NCBI RefSeq assembly: GCF_029784165.1
Contig: NC_073696.1
Coordinates: 52,643,501-52,707,500 of the forward strand
Source: Wyeomyia smithii
Lineage: Eukaryota > Arthropoda > Insecta > Diptera > Culicidae
Direction of reading: 5' to 3'
Length of the DNA stretch: 64,000 nucleotides
Part shown: positions 33,583 through 44,569 of the stretch, piece by piece
How the letters are laid out: each line of letters opens with the position of its first letter
How positions within the stretch are numbered: the stretch's first letter is position 1
Position numbers and translations under genes: made by a program
The notes under the pieces: generated by a model
Database searches by the model: none
What the model saw: the letters and a program-made list of their open reading frames with translations, nothing else
Told to the model about the DNA's origin: nothing

Positions 33583-34933
33583 TGCTAAATTTTAAATTAG
33601 AAACAATTTTAATAGTAAAATTTGTGCCTATTTGAATGGCTTCAAACATTGATTTTGCCTGCAACATGGCGTTCATAAGATCGAACATTGCCTGTTGCAA
33701 AAAAGAAAGTTTACCTGCCGTAATAGGCCCCAGGCAGTTGACATTAGAAAAAATATTTTCGGCAGCAATATTAGCTGGAGTGATAGGTGTACAATTATTT
33801 TCTAGCCTGTTTTGCTTACCCATATTAACGGTCATTTTCAAACTACCAACACTAGGCGGTATAATGTTCGAACTACCTGTAACCTGTGCATAAGTTAAAC
33901 GGGTATGCAAAGGAGTAGGTAAACTATGCGTCACTGGTACGCTTGGAGAATTTTGTTTTGAAGTTGGTTTTAATTGAGAAATTGAATTTTGTTTACCTTG
34001 CCTTGCCTTAACAATTGCTAAACGGACTGGGCATTGATAAAAATTTGACATATGGTTGCCGTTACAATTCGCACAGCGAAAATTTTTACTCTCTTTCACA
34101 GGACATGTGTCCTTTTTGTGAGAAGAGTCTCCACAATTAAGACATTTTTGGTCCATGTTACAGAATTTGGAACCATGGCCATAACGTTGGCAAGTACGGC
34201 ATTGGGTGATATGCTTTTCACCTCCGCCATACTTCCTATAAATTTCCCACTTTACACGCACATTATACAAAGCATGTGCTTTTTCAAAAAATTTTAAGTT
34301 GTTAACCTCATTGCGGTTAAAATGAATTAAATAATTAACAAGGGAAATTCCAGTTCTCTGACTGTTTTCGCCTCGTGATTTTTGTTTCATTAGAATTACT
34401 TGGGTAGCGGCTATGCCAAGTAATTCTGTTAAAGTAAGTTTGATCTCATCAACGGTTTGATCGTTGGTGAGACCTTTCAAGACAACCTTGAACGGCTTGG
34501 CGTTCTTGGTGTCATATGTAAAAAATTTGTACATCTTGTCAGTTAAATACTGAACAAGACGATCACGACCCTTTACTGAGTCGGCTAATAAGCGGCATTC
34601 ACCTCTACGGCCAATTTGATAGGTAACTTTAACGTCAGAAACAAACGTTGAAAGTTCCTTTTTGAATATATTAAATTCAGAAGAAATAGTTACCACAATA
34701 GGTGGAACTTTCTCCTTTTTTAAAGATTTTATATTTTGTATAGTTTCGTTATTAATAACTTCCATTTCACCAGCTTCTTGCTCAGGCAAAATATCAAAAG
34801 GATTGTCACTACAGACACTCGATGTGTCAGAAAGAGATGCCTCTCTTTTCCTCCCCGCAGCGATGCGAGGTTTCTTTTTTCGTCCAGCCATTTCAGGTGA
34901 TACGAAAAAAGTTAATATAAATGTTGAATTCAA
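33569..34933 (-). CDS. Juan copy 1 ORF1: Gag-like nucleic-acid-binding protein
   Basis: It is open for 454 codons; the likely true start is the internal MAGRKKKPRIAAGRK at 34891, giving 440 residues. A basic N-terminus precedes a central region with VVLKGLTNDQTVDEIK (RRM-like in Jockey Gag proteins). Three zinc knuckles follow at residues about 245-305: CRTCQRYGHGSKFC, CLNCGDSSHKKDTC and CANCNGNHMSNFYQC. The protein packages element RNA. It is intact. Its stop overlaps the ORF2 start by 14 bases, so ORF2 may be translated by reinitiation. Confidence 0.9.
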   Translation of the reverse strand: MNSTFILTFFVSPEMAGRKKKPRIAAGRKREASLSDTSSVCSDNPFDILPEQEAGEMEVINNETIQNIKSLKKEKVPPIVVTISSEFNIFKKELSTFVSDVKVTYQIGRRGECRLLADSVKGRDRLVQYLTDKMYKFFTYDTKNAKPFKVVLKGLTNDQTVDEIKLTLTELLGIAATQVILMKQKSRGENSQRTGISLVNYLIHFNRNEVNNLKFFEKAHALYNVRVKWEIYRKYGGGEKHITQCRTCQRYGHGSKFCNMDQKCLNCGDSSHKKDTCPVKESKNFRCANCNGNHMSNFYQCPVRLAIVKARQGKQNSISQLKPTSKQNSPSVPVTHSLPTPLHTRLTYAQVTGSSNIIPPSVGSLKMTVNMGKQNRLENNCTPITPANIAAENIFSNVNCLGPITAGKLSFLQQAMFDLMNAMLQAKSMFEAIQIGTNFTIKIVSNLKFSNDFK

Positions 34934-35178
34934 AAGTAGGTAGTCTTGAGAAAGACTGATGGGAAATAACTTTCAGGTAATCTTTAAAAGACACACTGAC
35001 AAAACACAAACTTTGAAGCTATAGGCAGTCAAAGACCAGTCCACAAGCAACCGAAAAAACGTCTGATCTGTAGGGCAGTTCAAGACGCACTGAAATATGT
35101 TTTTTATCATAAATTAGTCCCAAGTACTTAACCTTGTCGGACCAACTTAAAATAACCCCATTCATCTTGACAACGTGA

Positions 35179-36957
35179 TTATTGTTTGGCTTGAGGAAAG
35201 AAGCCCTCTAAAAGAGCAGCTCCAGTGGAATAACCTTCAGATTTGTTAGCTCGTATCATATTAGTAACTCTGAGCAATTGATGAGTTGTGGAATGCCCAT
35301 GGCGAAATCCAAACTGTTCATTTGCAAAAATTGAATTTTCCTTGATGTGCGACATCATTCTGTTAAGAATAATTCTCTCAAACAGTTTACTTATTGAAGA
35401 AAGCAAACTGATTGGTCGATAACTTGAAACTTCAGCTGGGTTCTTATCCGGTTTTAAAATGGGAGTAATTTTTGCATTTTTCCATAATTTGGGAAAATAT
35501 ACAATTTTGAAGCAGCAATTGAAAATTTTCACTAAAAATTCCATTGTGCTCTCAGGGAGATGTTTGATTAGTATATTAAAGATTCCATCGTCACCAGGTG
35601 CTTTCATATTTTTGAAATTTTTAAAAATTGATTTAATCTCAATCAAGTTAGTTTCAATTATTTCTGCAGGTAAAAAATTCTGGGAAGAAATTAAATCAAA
35701 TTGACGTGTGACTTCATTTTCAATTGGACTCACAAAATTCAAATTTGAGTTATGAACACTCTCAAACTGCTGAGCAAGTCTTTGAGCCTTTTGTTCATTG
35801 GATACAAGAAAACGTTCACCATCTTTTAAAACTGGAATAGGCTTTGAAGGTTTCTTAAGAATCTTCGACAGCTTCCAAAATGGTTTTGAATATGGTTTCA
35901 ATTTTTCAACTTTAGTCTCAAAATTTTGATTTCTCAGAAGAGTAAATCTATGTTTAATCTCTTTCTGTAAATCTTTATAAATAGTTTTAAAAACAGGGTC
36001 ACGAGAACGTTGAAATTGACGTCTGCGGACATTTTTCAAACGAATTAGAAGTTGAAGATTTTCGTCAATTATTGATGAATCAAATTTCACTTGAGCCTTT
36101 GGAACAGAATAATTCCTGGCATCAACAATTGCACATTTTAATGCTTCCAAAGCGGAATCAATATTCACTTCGTTTTGCAAATCAAGCTCATTATTGAAAT
36201 TTCTCTCAATATGAGTTTTGTATCTTTCCCAATTAGCCTTGTTATAATTAAAAACAGAGCTCATAGGGTTTAAAACTGATTCATGTGATAAAGAAAAAGT
36301 TATTGGAAGATGGTCAGAATCAAAGTCAGCATGTGTGATCAAATCACTACATACATGACTTTGATCTGTTAGCACCAAATCAATTGTTGAAGGGTTTCTT
36401 ACATAAGAAAAGCATGTAGGACTATTCGGAGACAAAATAGAATAGTATCCTGAAGAACAATCATTGAATAAAATTTTGCCATTGGAATTACTTTGAGAAT
36501 TATTCCATGAACGATGATTAGCGTTAAAATCGCCGATTATGAAAAATTTCGAACGATTTCTGGTGAGTTTTTGTAAATCACCTTTAAAATAATTTTTGTG
36601 CTCGCGTGTGCATTGAAATGGTAAATATGCTGCGGCAATAAATAAAATCCCAAGTTCAGTTTGAACTTCAATTCCCAAAGTTTCAATAACTTTCGTCTCA
36701 AGATGGGGAAGAGCACGATGTTTGATTCGGCGATGAATAACAATTGCAACTCCACCGCCGGAACCCTGAATCCTATCATATCTATGAACCACGTAATTGG
36801 GATCATATTTTAATTTTATGTTAGGTTTCAAAAATGTTTCAGTAATAATTGCAATATGCACATTATTTACTGTTAAAAAATTAAAAAGCTCATTCTCATT
36901 GGCCTTCAATGAGCGAGCATTCCAATTTAATATTTTAATTGTTTTATTTAAAATCAT
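35179..36957 (-). pseudogene. Juan copy 2 ORF2, truncated by deletion
   Basis: 580 codons match copy 1 ORF2 through ALL, just before the first catalytic Asp motif (DIEKAFDSVW). The deletion then changes the frame to EGFFPQAKQ and a stop. The endonuclease is intact, with IGDFNANHRSWNN where copy 1 has NAKH. The RT palm with the catalytic ADD box is missing. No reverse transcriptase activity is possible. Confidence 0.9.
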
Positions 36958-38308
36958 TGCTAAATTTTAAATTAGAAACAATTTTAATAGTAAAATTTGT
37001 GCCTATTTGAATGGCTTCAAACATTGATTTTGCCTGCGACATGGCGTTCATAAGATCGAACATTGCCTGTTGCAAAAAAGAAAGTTTACCTGCCGTAATA
37101 GGCCCCAGGCAGTTGACATTAGAAAAAATATTTTCGGCAGCAATATTAGCTGGAGTAATAGGTGTACAATTATTTTCTAGCGTGTTTTGCTTACCCATAT
37201 TAACGGTCATTTTCGAACTACCAACACTAGGCGGTATAATGTTCGAACTACCTGTAACCTGTGCATAAGTTAAACGGGTATGCAAAGGAGTAGGTAAACT
37301 ATGCGTCACTGGTACGCTTGGAGAATTTTGTTTTGAAGTTGGTTTTAATTGAGAAATTGAATTTTGTTTACCTTGCCTTGCCTTAACAATTGCTAAACGG
37401 ACTGGGCATTGATAAAAATTTGACATATGGTTGCCGTTACAATTCGCACAGCGAAAATTTTTACTCTCTTTCACAGGACATGTGTCCTTTTTGTGAGAAG
37501 AGTCTCCACAATTAAGACATTTTTGGTCCATGTTACAGAATTTGGAACCATGGCCATAACGTTGGCAAGTACGGCATTGGGTGATATGCTTTTCACCTCC
37601 GCCATACTTCCTATAAATTTCCCACTTTACACGCACATTATACAATGCATGTGCTTTTTCAAAAAATTTTAAGTTGTTAACCTCATTGCGGTTAAAATGA
37701 ATTAAATAATTAACAAGGGAAATTCCAGTTCTCTGACTGTTTTCGCCTCGTGATTTTTGTTTCATTAGAATTACTTGGGTAGGGGCTATGCCAAGTAATT
37801 CTGTTAAAGTAAGTTTGATCTCATCAACGGTTTGATCGTTGGTGAGACCTTTCAAGACAACCTTGAACGGCTTGGCGTTCTTGGTGTCATATGTAAAAAA
37901 TTTGTACATCTTGTCAGTTAAATACTGAACAAGACGATCACGACCCTTTACTGAGTCGGCTAATAAGCGGCATTCACCTCTACGGCCAATTTGATAGGTA
38001 ACTTTAACGTCAGAAACAAACGTTGAAAGTTCCTTTTTGAATATATTAAATTCAGAAGAAATAGTTACCACAATAGGTGGAAGTTTCTCCTTTTTTAAAG
38101 ATTTTATATTTTGTATAGTTTCATTATTGGTAACTTCCATTTCACCAGCTTCTTGCTCAGGCAAAATATCAAAAGGATTGTCACTACAGACACTCGATGT
38201 GTCAGAAAGAGATGCCTCTCTTTTCCTCCCCGCAGCGATGCGAGGTTTCTTTTTCCGTCCAGCCATTTCAGGTGATACGAAAAAAGTTAAAACAAATGTT
38301 AAATTCAA
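36944..38308 (-). CDS. Juan copy 2 ORF1: Gag-like protein, intact
   Basis: 454 open codons, or 440 from MAGRKKKP at 38266. All three zinc knuckles are identical to copy 1. Only about eight residues differ overall, for example APTQVILM for AATQVILM and NAMSQAK for NAMLQAK. Intact ORF1s in both copies indicate a recent origin. Confidence 0.9.
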   Translation of the reverse strand: MNLTFVLTFFVSPEMAGRKKKPRIAAGRKREASLSDTSSVCSDNPFDILPEQEAGEMEVTNNETIQNIKSLKKEKLPPIVVTISSEFNIFKKELSTFVSDVKVTYQIGRRGECRLLADSVKGRDRLVQYLTDKMYKFFTYDTKNAKPFKVVLKGLTNDQTVDEIKLTLTELLGIAPTQVILMKQKSRGENSQRTGISLVNYLIHFNRNEVNNLKFFEKAHALYNVRVKWEIYRKYGGGEKHITQCRTCQRYGHGSKFCNMDQKCLNCGDSSHKKDTCPVKESKNFRCANCNGNHMSNFYQCPVRLAIVKARQGKQNSISQLKPTSKQNSPSVPVTHSLPTPLHTRLTYAQVTGSSNIIPPSVGSSKMTVNMGKQNTLENNCTPITPANIAAENIFSNVNCLGPITAGKLSFLQQAMFDLMNAMSQAKSMFEAIQIGTNFTIKIVSNLKFSNDFK

Positions 38309-38466
38309 AAGTAGGTAGTCTTGAGAAAGACTGATGGGAAATAACTTTCAGGTAGTCTTTAAAAGACACACTGACAAAACACAAACTTTAAAGCTATAGG
38401 CAGTCAAAGACCAGTCCACAAGCAACCGAAAAAACGTCTGATCTGTAGGACAGTTCAAGACGCACT

Positions 38467-38480
38467 CGCTCGTTTTTGGC
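38467..38480. repeat. Right target-site duplication of the Juan pair
   Basis: CGCTCGTTTTTGGC begins immediately beyond the 5' end of copy 2 and repeats 30680-30693. No similar duplication is seen at the copy 1/copy 2 junction. Confidence 0.85.
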
Positions 38481-38482
38481 TT

Positions 38483-39270
38483 GTTTATGTGTGCCAAAGT
38501 CAAACCGCGTCGAAAGTGAAACGTGGTCAAATCGAACAAAGTCTGAATTCTCTAAATGAAATATAAAACTATCGTAGTCCTACGTCAAACATGCGGTCGT
38601 GTCTTGGATACCACCCTCGTACTATTTTTAGAATCTGCAATTTTCGAAAATTTGTAACTTTTGAGCTGTTTAACCGATTATAGATCTGTGGCATGAAAAT
38701 GAAGGTAATTGTTGGGAATTTTACATGCAGTATTAAATTTTCACGAAGGTAATTTTATTTTATTTTGACGATTAAAATTATATCCACCATAACCACCATT
38801 TCTAGTCTGCTCATCATTGGGCCACTTATGAAAATTACAATACATTAAATTTGGCATGTAATTGTATGAGCTTAGGAGTCACAATCGCAATTCATCAGTT
38901 TAAGTTTTATTTGAGTGCTCACAAACAAGACAAGCAAAGTTGTCTTTTAGTTTACAAGCATCCAAGCTTTCCACACTTAAGCATTTCAGCAAACACAGGT
39001 ATCTTTTCGCCAGGAAGACGGCTCACGGTTACAATAGACCATGTGTCAACACTGCCACAACGCCGCTTGAAGAAACGACAAACTTCCCGCTTTCCCGAGT
39101 GAAATATTGCAAAACTTTATTAGTCGCCCAGTGCAGTCGGTTATGGCGCCAAGCCGACACAGGAGAGTCTCAGTGCTCGAGGCAGTCAGCAAAGATGGCC
39201 CGAACAACAATCGGGGGAAGGTGTAGCAGAGTTAGTGCTCGTTCACCATGTTCCACTCGGGGTTGATATC
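38483..39270. other. Intergenic; contains a dispersed repeat motif
   Basis: 38575-38640 carries cctacgtcaaacatgcggtc and gtgtcttggataccaccc, recurring at 44103-44156 and, weaker, 44574-44625. The open frames at 38851-39102 and 38940-39266 show no known domain. Confidence 0.45.
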
Positions 39271-39271
39271 G

Positions 39272-39427
39272 TTTCAGTCGGTGTTTACTTCCGGCCGAGA
39301 CTTTCTGTGCAGTTGGAATGCAGTATTTGTTTTCAGTTCGATTGTTATTGATCGCAGCTGGCTGTGAGGTTGCGACGCAAAGTTAATACCGGACGTCAAA
39401 CACTAATGAAAATACGATTTCCGAAGA
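39272..39427 (+). promoter_or_regulatory. Possible promoter and first exon, plus strand
   Basis: Two arthropod-initiator-like TCAGT sites (about 39273 and 39335) lie upstream of a GC-richer leader. ATG at 39406 opens MKIRFPK and runs into a strong donor, AAGA|GTAAGT (39427/39428). No downstream exon was identified. It is suggestive of a first exon of a gene with a long intron and otherwise unsupported. Confidence 0.3.
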
Positions 39428-39429
39428 GT

Positions 39430-41155
39430 AAGTTTGCTTGTTTATACTGCAAAGGCTCGGGAGGTTTTCAAATTATTTGAATGAAATACATTCTATAACA
39501 TAATATTTTTAACAGAGGAAGCTTCTCAATAATAAAATAATTTTAACGTGTTTGAGCTTTTCGATTATGTTAAATAGACTTTTTGTGAGGAAAAGTTTTT
39601 TCTAATCGGTATAAAACTTTCGCCATTCCTCGAGAGGGAAACTGGCAATACAAAAGCAGGAATAACAACGGCCATACTAGAACTCATGAATCATTCATTC
39701 TTATTCTCGCTCAGTCCATCCGTCAGTCAGTGAAGCACGCCCCGGGAGAAAGTTTTACTGCTTGCCATTCTGCCGTCACGATATGCGGCCAGGTCACTCC
39801 GCCAGTCACGTCGTCGAGCGCCCCGGTAAAATTGGCCCAAATTGCCCGGCAGAAGTGTTTTCATTCTCGAGCAACAACACAGCTCAGCAAGAAACTCAAT
39901 TACCAGACCGGAACAGGCCTTCTCCCGTATGAACCCTGGCAGGGGTTTTATGATTTATGCTCGGTTCGTTCTTCTTACAGACGGGTTGGTGCTTTACTGG
40001 CGAATGAATTATTTATCAATGTACTCACATGTGTTATTAGCCGACAGTTTACTCACAATTGTTGTCCAATTGAACCTGGTTGAAAGTAGAGTAAATAAAG
40101 AACATAAATTCTACACTCGTCGCTTCTAGTATTTGTATATCCTAGAAAATTGTACTACTATTCCTAATGCGATGAACGAATAAAACATGTCAGCAGACAT
40201 GCTGACTCCGCTATAACTCACTTCAAACGGATAAAAATTGCCAACCCAAAACTGGATCCGTGCCAAGTTTTAGCGTTGAACTTGAGCTTGAAAATTATAG
40301 CCACAACGGGATGCAACTTTGGGTTTCACTTTTTTCCGCCGATGCTCACTGTTTGCCTGCCGCTAACCTCGGGGGTAACTATCAGCGCGAAACCGTGATA
40401 TATGGTGCTGCCCGGACCTACTAGTACTAGGTACAGAGCAGTGCCACGAACCAAATACTGGTATGTAGTCAACAATTGAGGGCACTTTGCCAAAACAATA
40501 TTTTCGCTTTTTAATGCCTTTTCCCTAGCGAGGGAAAGAGAGAGAGAGGCAATGTGCAATAGCTGAGATCCAACTGCAATGAAGCTGGGGAAGTCAGTTT
40601 ATGCTTCCATATTTTTCTATTTATTGCTTTCGTTTTTCAACGGGTTATGGCATCTATTATTGTCGAATATAATTGAGTTTGAACTTTGGTCGTTTAATTA
40701 AACGGGAAACGGTTGCACATCGATTGACTTAACTGCCGGTAACTAAATAAAAATGGATATGTACCGATTTTCATATGCAATTATGGTGAAAGTTGTTGAG
40801 TGACTATTGTTTATGACAGAAAATATTGAAAACTTTCCTTCTATGATTTAGTTTGGCTGAGCTATACTATAAAGCAGTTAATACTTAAGGCTGTTTTCCA
40901 ATTACCAATAACCATGCTTCATAGCAGAGTCATTTCAGCCGAGGAAAAACAAATACCGACCTGTCAAATTTCAACTAAAAGTTTTAAACTTTAAGCCAAT
41001 TCACAATGGAGTCAGTTAACGATCCGTATTAAATACATGGAATCTTATGAGACAACGCACAATGTATCCGGATTATAAAGAGGATGTCTCCTTGTACCGT
41101 TTGATGGTTTATAAATGAAACGGTTTGGGCCATCCATGGTAGAATAGAATTGTGA
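39430..41155. other. Gene-poor stretch, possibly regulatory
   Basis: 39700-39930 is notably GC-rich for this window but its frames (39730-40129) show no family. Nothing further is recognised. Confidence 0.35.
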
Positions 41156-41160
41156 AAAAG

Positions 41161-41590
41161 TATCTTAAATTATTCCTATTGAAACTGCTAATATTATTCG
41201 ACAAAACAATTACTATTATTATAGTAAATATATATGCGTATTTTACTTTCAACAAAGGAACTAGTTATACTTACCCCAGTTTACTATTATACAGTCTAAC
41301 GTTTAGGTAATTTGCCAGTTATTTTTCATAGAGCATAACTTTGTTTAAGTTTGTCCATTTCTATAAAAAGTTTTGTATCTTAAATTATTCCTATTGAAAC
41401 TGCTAGTATTATTCGACGAAACAATTACTATTATTATAGTAAATATATATGCGTATTTTACTTTCAATAAAGGAACCAGTTATACTTACCCCAGTTTACT
41501 ATTATACAGTCTAACGTTTAGGTAATTTGCCAGCTATTTTTCATAGAGCATAACTTTGTTTAAGTTTGTCCATTTCTATAACAAGTTTGT
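41161..41590 (+). repeat. Recent tandem duplication, 215-bp unit, two copies
   Basis: The unit beginning tatcttaaattattcctatt occurs at 41161 and again at 41376. The copies differ at only a handful of positions (about 97-98% identity by eye), so the duplication is young. It is non-coding. Confidence 0.93.
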
Positions 41591-42587
41591 TACCAGCAGC
41601 AGGCACAACTTACTACAGCACATGGATATAAAAATTGACATTTTGGTTTGATTTTCCTCTGCAATATCAAATTACCAACAGTTTCCAAAAACGTTCACTG
41701 ATCCATTCTTGGCCACATATCCATGTAATTCCATGATTCATAATCCTGATATTGGCCATATGTAAACAAAACCATGGTAACGTATTAATGTTCATGCAAA
41801 ACATGAAATGTACGGAGTTTTCCGGCCTGTTATAAGATATCGCATGAGATACGTGAAATCACAAAACTCTATTTGTTCAGATTATATACAAAACTGTAAC
41901 TATAACTATTCACCAAAACTAACGCTTTGGACTCTTAATTTTATTAATATAGATAAATGGTACATGAAAAAATATTAAACATCCTACTCAATTTAAATAA
42001 AATTTTAACTCGAAGTACTTAGCACTGCTAGCTATGAGTAAAAATAGTATTATTATTTAGTTTGCTCAATAGATATACTGGCCTTTTAGCTAGTACAATA
42101 ACGAGGATTAAAGTGAAATTATAAAATAAACTCGTGTGACTTCAACTTGTTCGCAACTTGGCCACAATAGGAGCCCCAAGTGGCCAATTTAGAATTGTTA
42201 TGGCTGAAATAGGAGCAACAAATAACATAATATAATTATTCAAACTCAATGTTAGTGCAGAATATAGGCGAATTCATCCGATTTCCCCGTTGAACCGATT
42301 TTCAAAGGAACAATTACAAAAATCTCTCATAAAAAACGTTCTACGGTCAAAACAGGTACTCTTACCCTACTACTTTTTTTGTAGAATTACAGATTTTCAA
42401 AATTCATGCATGTTCGAGTATATAGGATACAACAAAAAATAAAGAATTTTCTGTACAGTGTGTGACCATGACAGTGAAACACATATTTAAGTGCCTCTTT
42501 TTGCATCGAGAGGCCTACCCTGTTAATTAGTTTTGTTTGTTTTGATTGCGACACATGTTTATAGTTCGCTTGTAAAAGATAAAGGCA
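41591..42587. other. Non-coding stretch
   Basis: AT-rich, with no frame, TIR pair or long repeat that can be supported. Confidence 0.4.
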
Positions 42588-43720
42588 ATGTTTCACTTTT
42601 CTCAGAGGGAAGTTGTAATGCATTCAAGTAGAGAACAAATTGCTGATGCTATCACATCTGAATTCGAGCAGATTATTCGTATACAGGACCATCAAACGGT
42701 TCGAGGAAGCTGGCACCGTTGTCCCCAAGCAGAGCCACTCAGCATAAGGATGTATAAGAATGTTAATTTTAAGTCGCTCAAATGTGCACGTCAAGTTCGA
42801 AATTACATAAAATGCAAAATTAAATTTGTTTATATCGTATAAAACGCAATATCAGGTTATATATGAAGCCATTTAACGTGTCATACAAAATTGTAAAATG
42901 CGTCAATTCTCTAAGTCGTATAGAATGCAATTTAAAGTTTCCCATGGGGCCATTTAAGAGAGCATGCGAAGTTATAAAAAATCGTAACCAATTTTTCTTA
43001 CAATGTACGTATATGGCCTCCAGATTTGTACACATAGGCGCATTTCATGCATCTTATATGGTCTTTTTTTACCAAATAAGGATTCATTTAACAGAGTTGA
43101 GCGTGAGTTATATGAACCAATTTGTTTGCTGGGCAGGTAGAAAATGGAGTGTGCTGCAGCGGAGATCAAAGCCATATTAAAAACGTATCAGGCGGAATCC
43201 AGCCCGGCTGGCAAGGAAAATGGCTCATGGAATAAACACGAGTCATAACCTTTTGTATAACTTATCTCGCAGAAATTGCCAGATCTCACAACCTAATTGT
43301 TTTCAGATGAAAAATTGTTTACGCCGGAGGCTGTTTTGAACAAGCAGAATGATCGTGTATGTGGAGCATGTCTTCGTGATATTCCAGTCAAAAAAAGAGA
43401 AGTGGATCGATTTCTGAATGCTTCAGCCGTGATGGTTTGGAAAGAAATATCCAACAGAGGAAAGCTGCCAGAGCTATTCATAGACAGGGGTGTGAATTAT
43501 TTGGAGGAGAATGTTTCTACTTTCAACATGATTTAACGCATAAGGCAGTTGTCCAGAAGTGGTGTAATGAAAATTTACTGTGTTTTATCAGTGTCTTTGA
43601 ACTCATTGGACTTCAGCATGTGGGGTTCATGCTAGGAAAATTGGGTGAAGTAAAACACATGATAAGGTCGAATATCAGCCGAAACTCTCTGTCTCAGTCT
43701 AAATCAAACTGAACAACCAA
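42588..43720 (+). pseudogene. mariner-type transposase relic (plus strand)
   Basis: Scattered frames carry transposase motifs in order. An N-terminal helical piece is at 42610-42760. KRIRRNPA, then ARKMAHGINTSHNLLYNL, lie around 43170-43260 (DNA-binding domain). FSDEKLFTPEAVLNKQNDRV at 43299 holds the first catalytic Asp. ASAVMVWKEISNRGKLPELF is followed by degenerate remains of YFTFQQD (second Asp) near 43520. Several frame changes and a possible foreign insert (about 42770-43130) break it. Family Tc1/mariner, probably DD37-type as in mosquitoes. Confidence 0.75.
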
Positions 43721-44340
43721 ACACTGCCTTTCTTCCCTAACACAGCCGACACGAAAGTATACAAACGATTTGACTACTCGGGAGTCATTTTCTAGTCTAC
43801 GAGGCTCCTCCTCTGCTAAAAGTTTCTCTAGAAAGTTTTGCATAAAAGATAGCAAGCAGAAATGTCATCTTCATTTCCATTCCTAAGACGTTACCATATG
43901 GAGGCAAAATCCTGTTTATCGCGAATCTCAGTACTTACTTAAGTGCTGAAATTGCTGTGCTAATATGAAAAAAAAACTTCATATGAAATAATTTCATCCG
44001 TTCATTCAATAAACATTTTTGTAATTGTTGCTTCGAGATTGTAGAGAAAACGAATCGCTACAACTCCGTCTTCTCATTCTTCTGATAAAGTTTAAAATTA
44101 TTTTGGTCCTACGGTAACCATGCCGTCGTGTCTTGGATGCCATTCTCCTACTATTTATGGTGAAAGCTTCTCTATGTTTTGGTGATAACCTTCAACATTA
44201 TTTTTGAGAGACTTTCAGCCAGTTAACTAACCTTCTTCTTCAATGTTACCAATAATTTAAATAAAAAGAAAAAAAAGTGAAATATTACTGAAATGTACTG
44301 CTTTACACCATCAAATTCATAAACCACAGGTTGTTGTAAT
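43721..44340. other. Non-coding; repeat motif copy
   Basis: 44103-44156 carries the cctacggtaaccatgccgtc/gtgtcttggatgcc motif shared with 38575-38640. No gene is recognised. Confidence 0.45.
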
Positions 44341-44341
44341 A

Positions 44342-44564
44342 GGGTCCTACGGTTTTCTGATTTTCATATATCAGCTGTGCAATTTTCTGAGCAAAACGTG
44401 ATTTTAAAAATGTTCATCGTTTTCCTTCGATTTTTAAATAAAGAAGCAGTTTTTTTATTCTTTACTTAAAAGTCGAAGGAAAATAATAAACATTTTTTCA
44501 CGATTTGCCCTGAAAACGCGGCTTTTTCAAATGATATATGAAAACTGGTTTAGCTTTAGGACCC
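44342..44564. mobile_element. 223-bp foldback element with long inverted arms
   Basis: It starts GGGTCCTACGG and ends TTAGGACCC. Two blocks pair across the centre: ttttcatatatca with tgatatatgaaaa, and catcgttttccttcga with tcgaaggaaaataata. The arms total roughly 100 bp each, interrupted by mismatches. Target duplication is unclear. Confidence 0.75.
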
Positions 44565-44569
44565 AATTC

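Larger units (their letters stand above)
30694..35091 (-). mobile_element. Juan-type LINE (Jockey clade), copy 1, near full length
   Basis: About 4.4 kb on the minus strand. The 5' end is at 35091 (sense AGTGCGTCTTGAACTG), then a 5' UTR, ORF1, an overlapping ORF2, a 3' UTR and an A9 tail at 30694-30702. The 5' end matches copy 2 to the base. Only a late frameshift damages ORF2. The family name Juan rests on recognised Jockey-clade layout and mosquito context. Confidence 0.85.
35092..38466 (-). mobile_element. Juan-type LINE, copy 2: internal deletion, no 3' end, joined to copy 1
   Basis: Copy 2 has the complete 5' end (38466), 5' UTR and ORF1. Its ORF2 lacks about 420 bp (corresponding to about 31414-31832 of copy 1; junction near 35207). 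It stops at 'ttttttatcata' (about 35100), where it abuts the 5' end of copy 1. It lacks any 3' UTR or poly(A). Its nucleotide sequence is about 99% identical to copy 1 by eye. Confidence 0.88.

Noticed and set aside
32084..34943. Plus-strand frames inside the Juan copies (for example 33636-33893, 34662-34943)
   Set aside because: They are antisense shadows of the Juan ORFs and recur identically in both copies.
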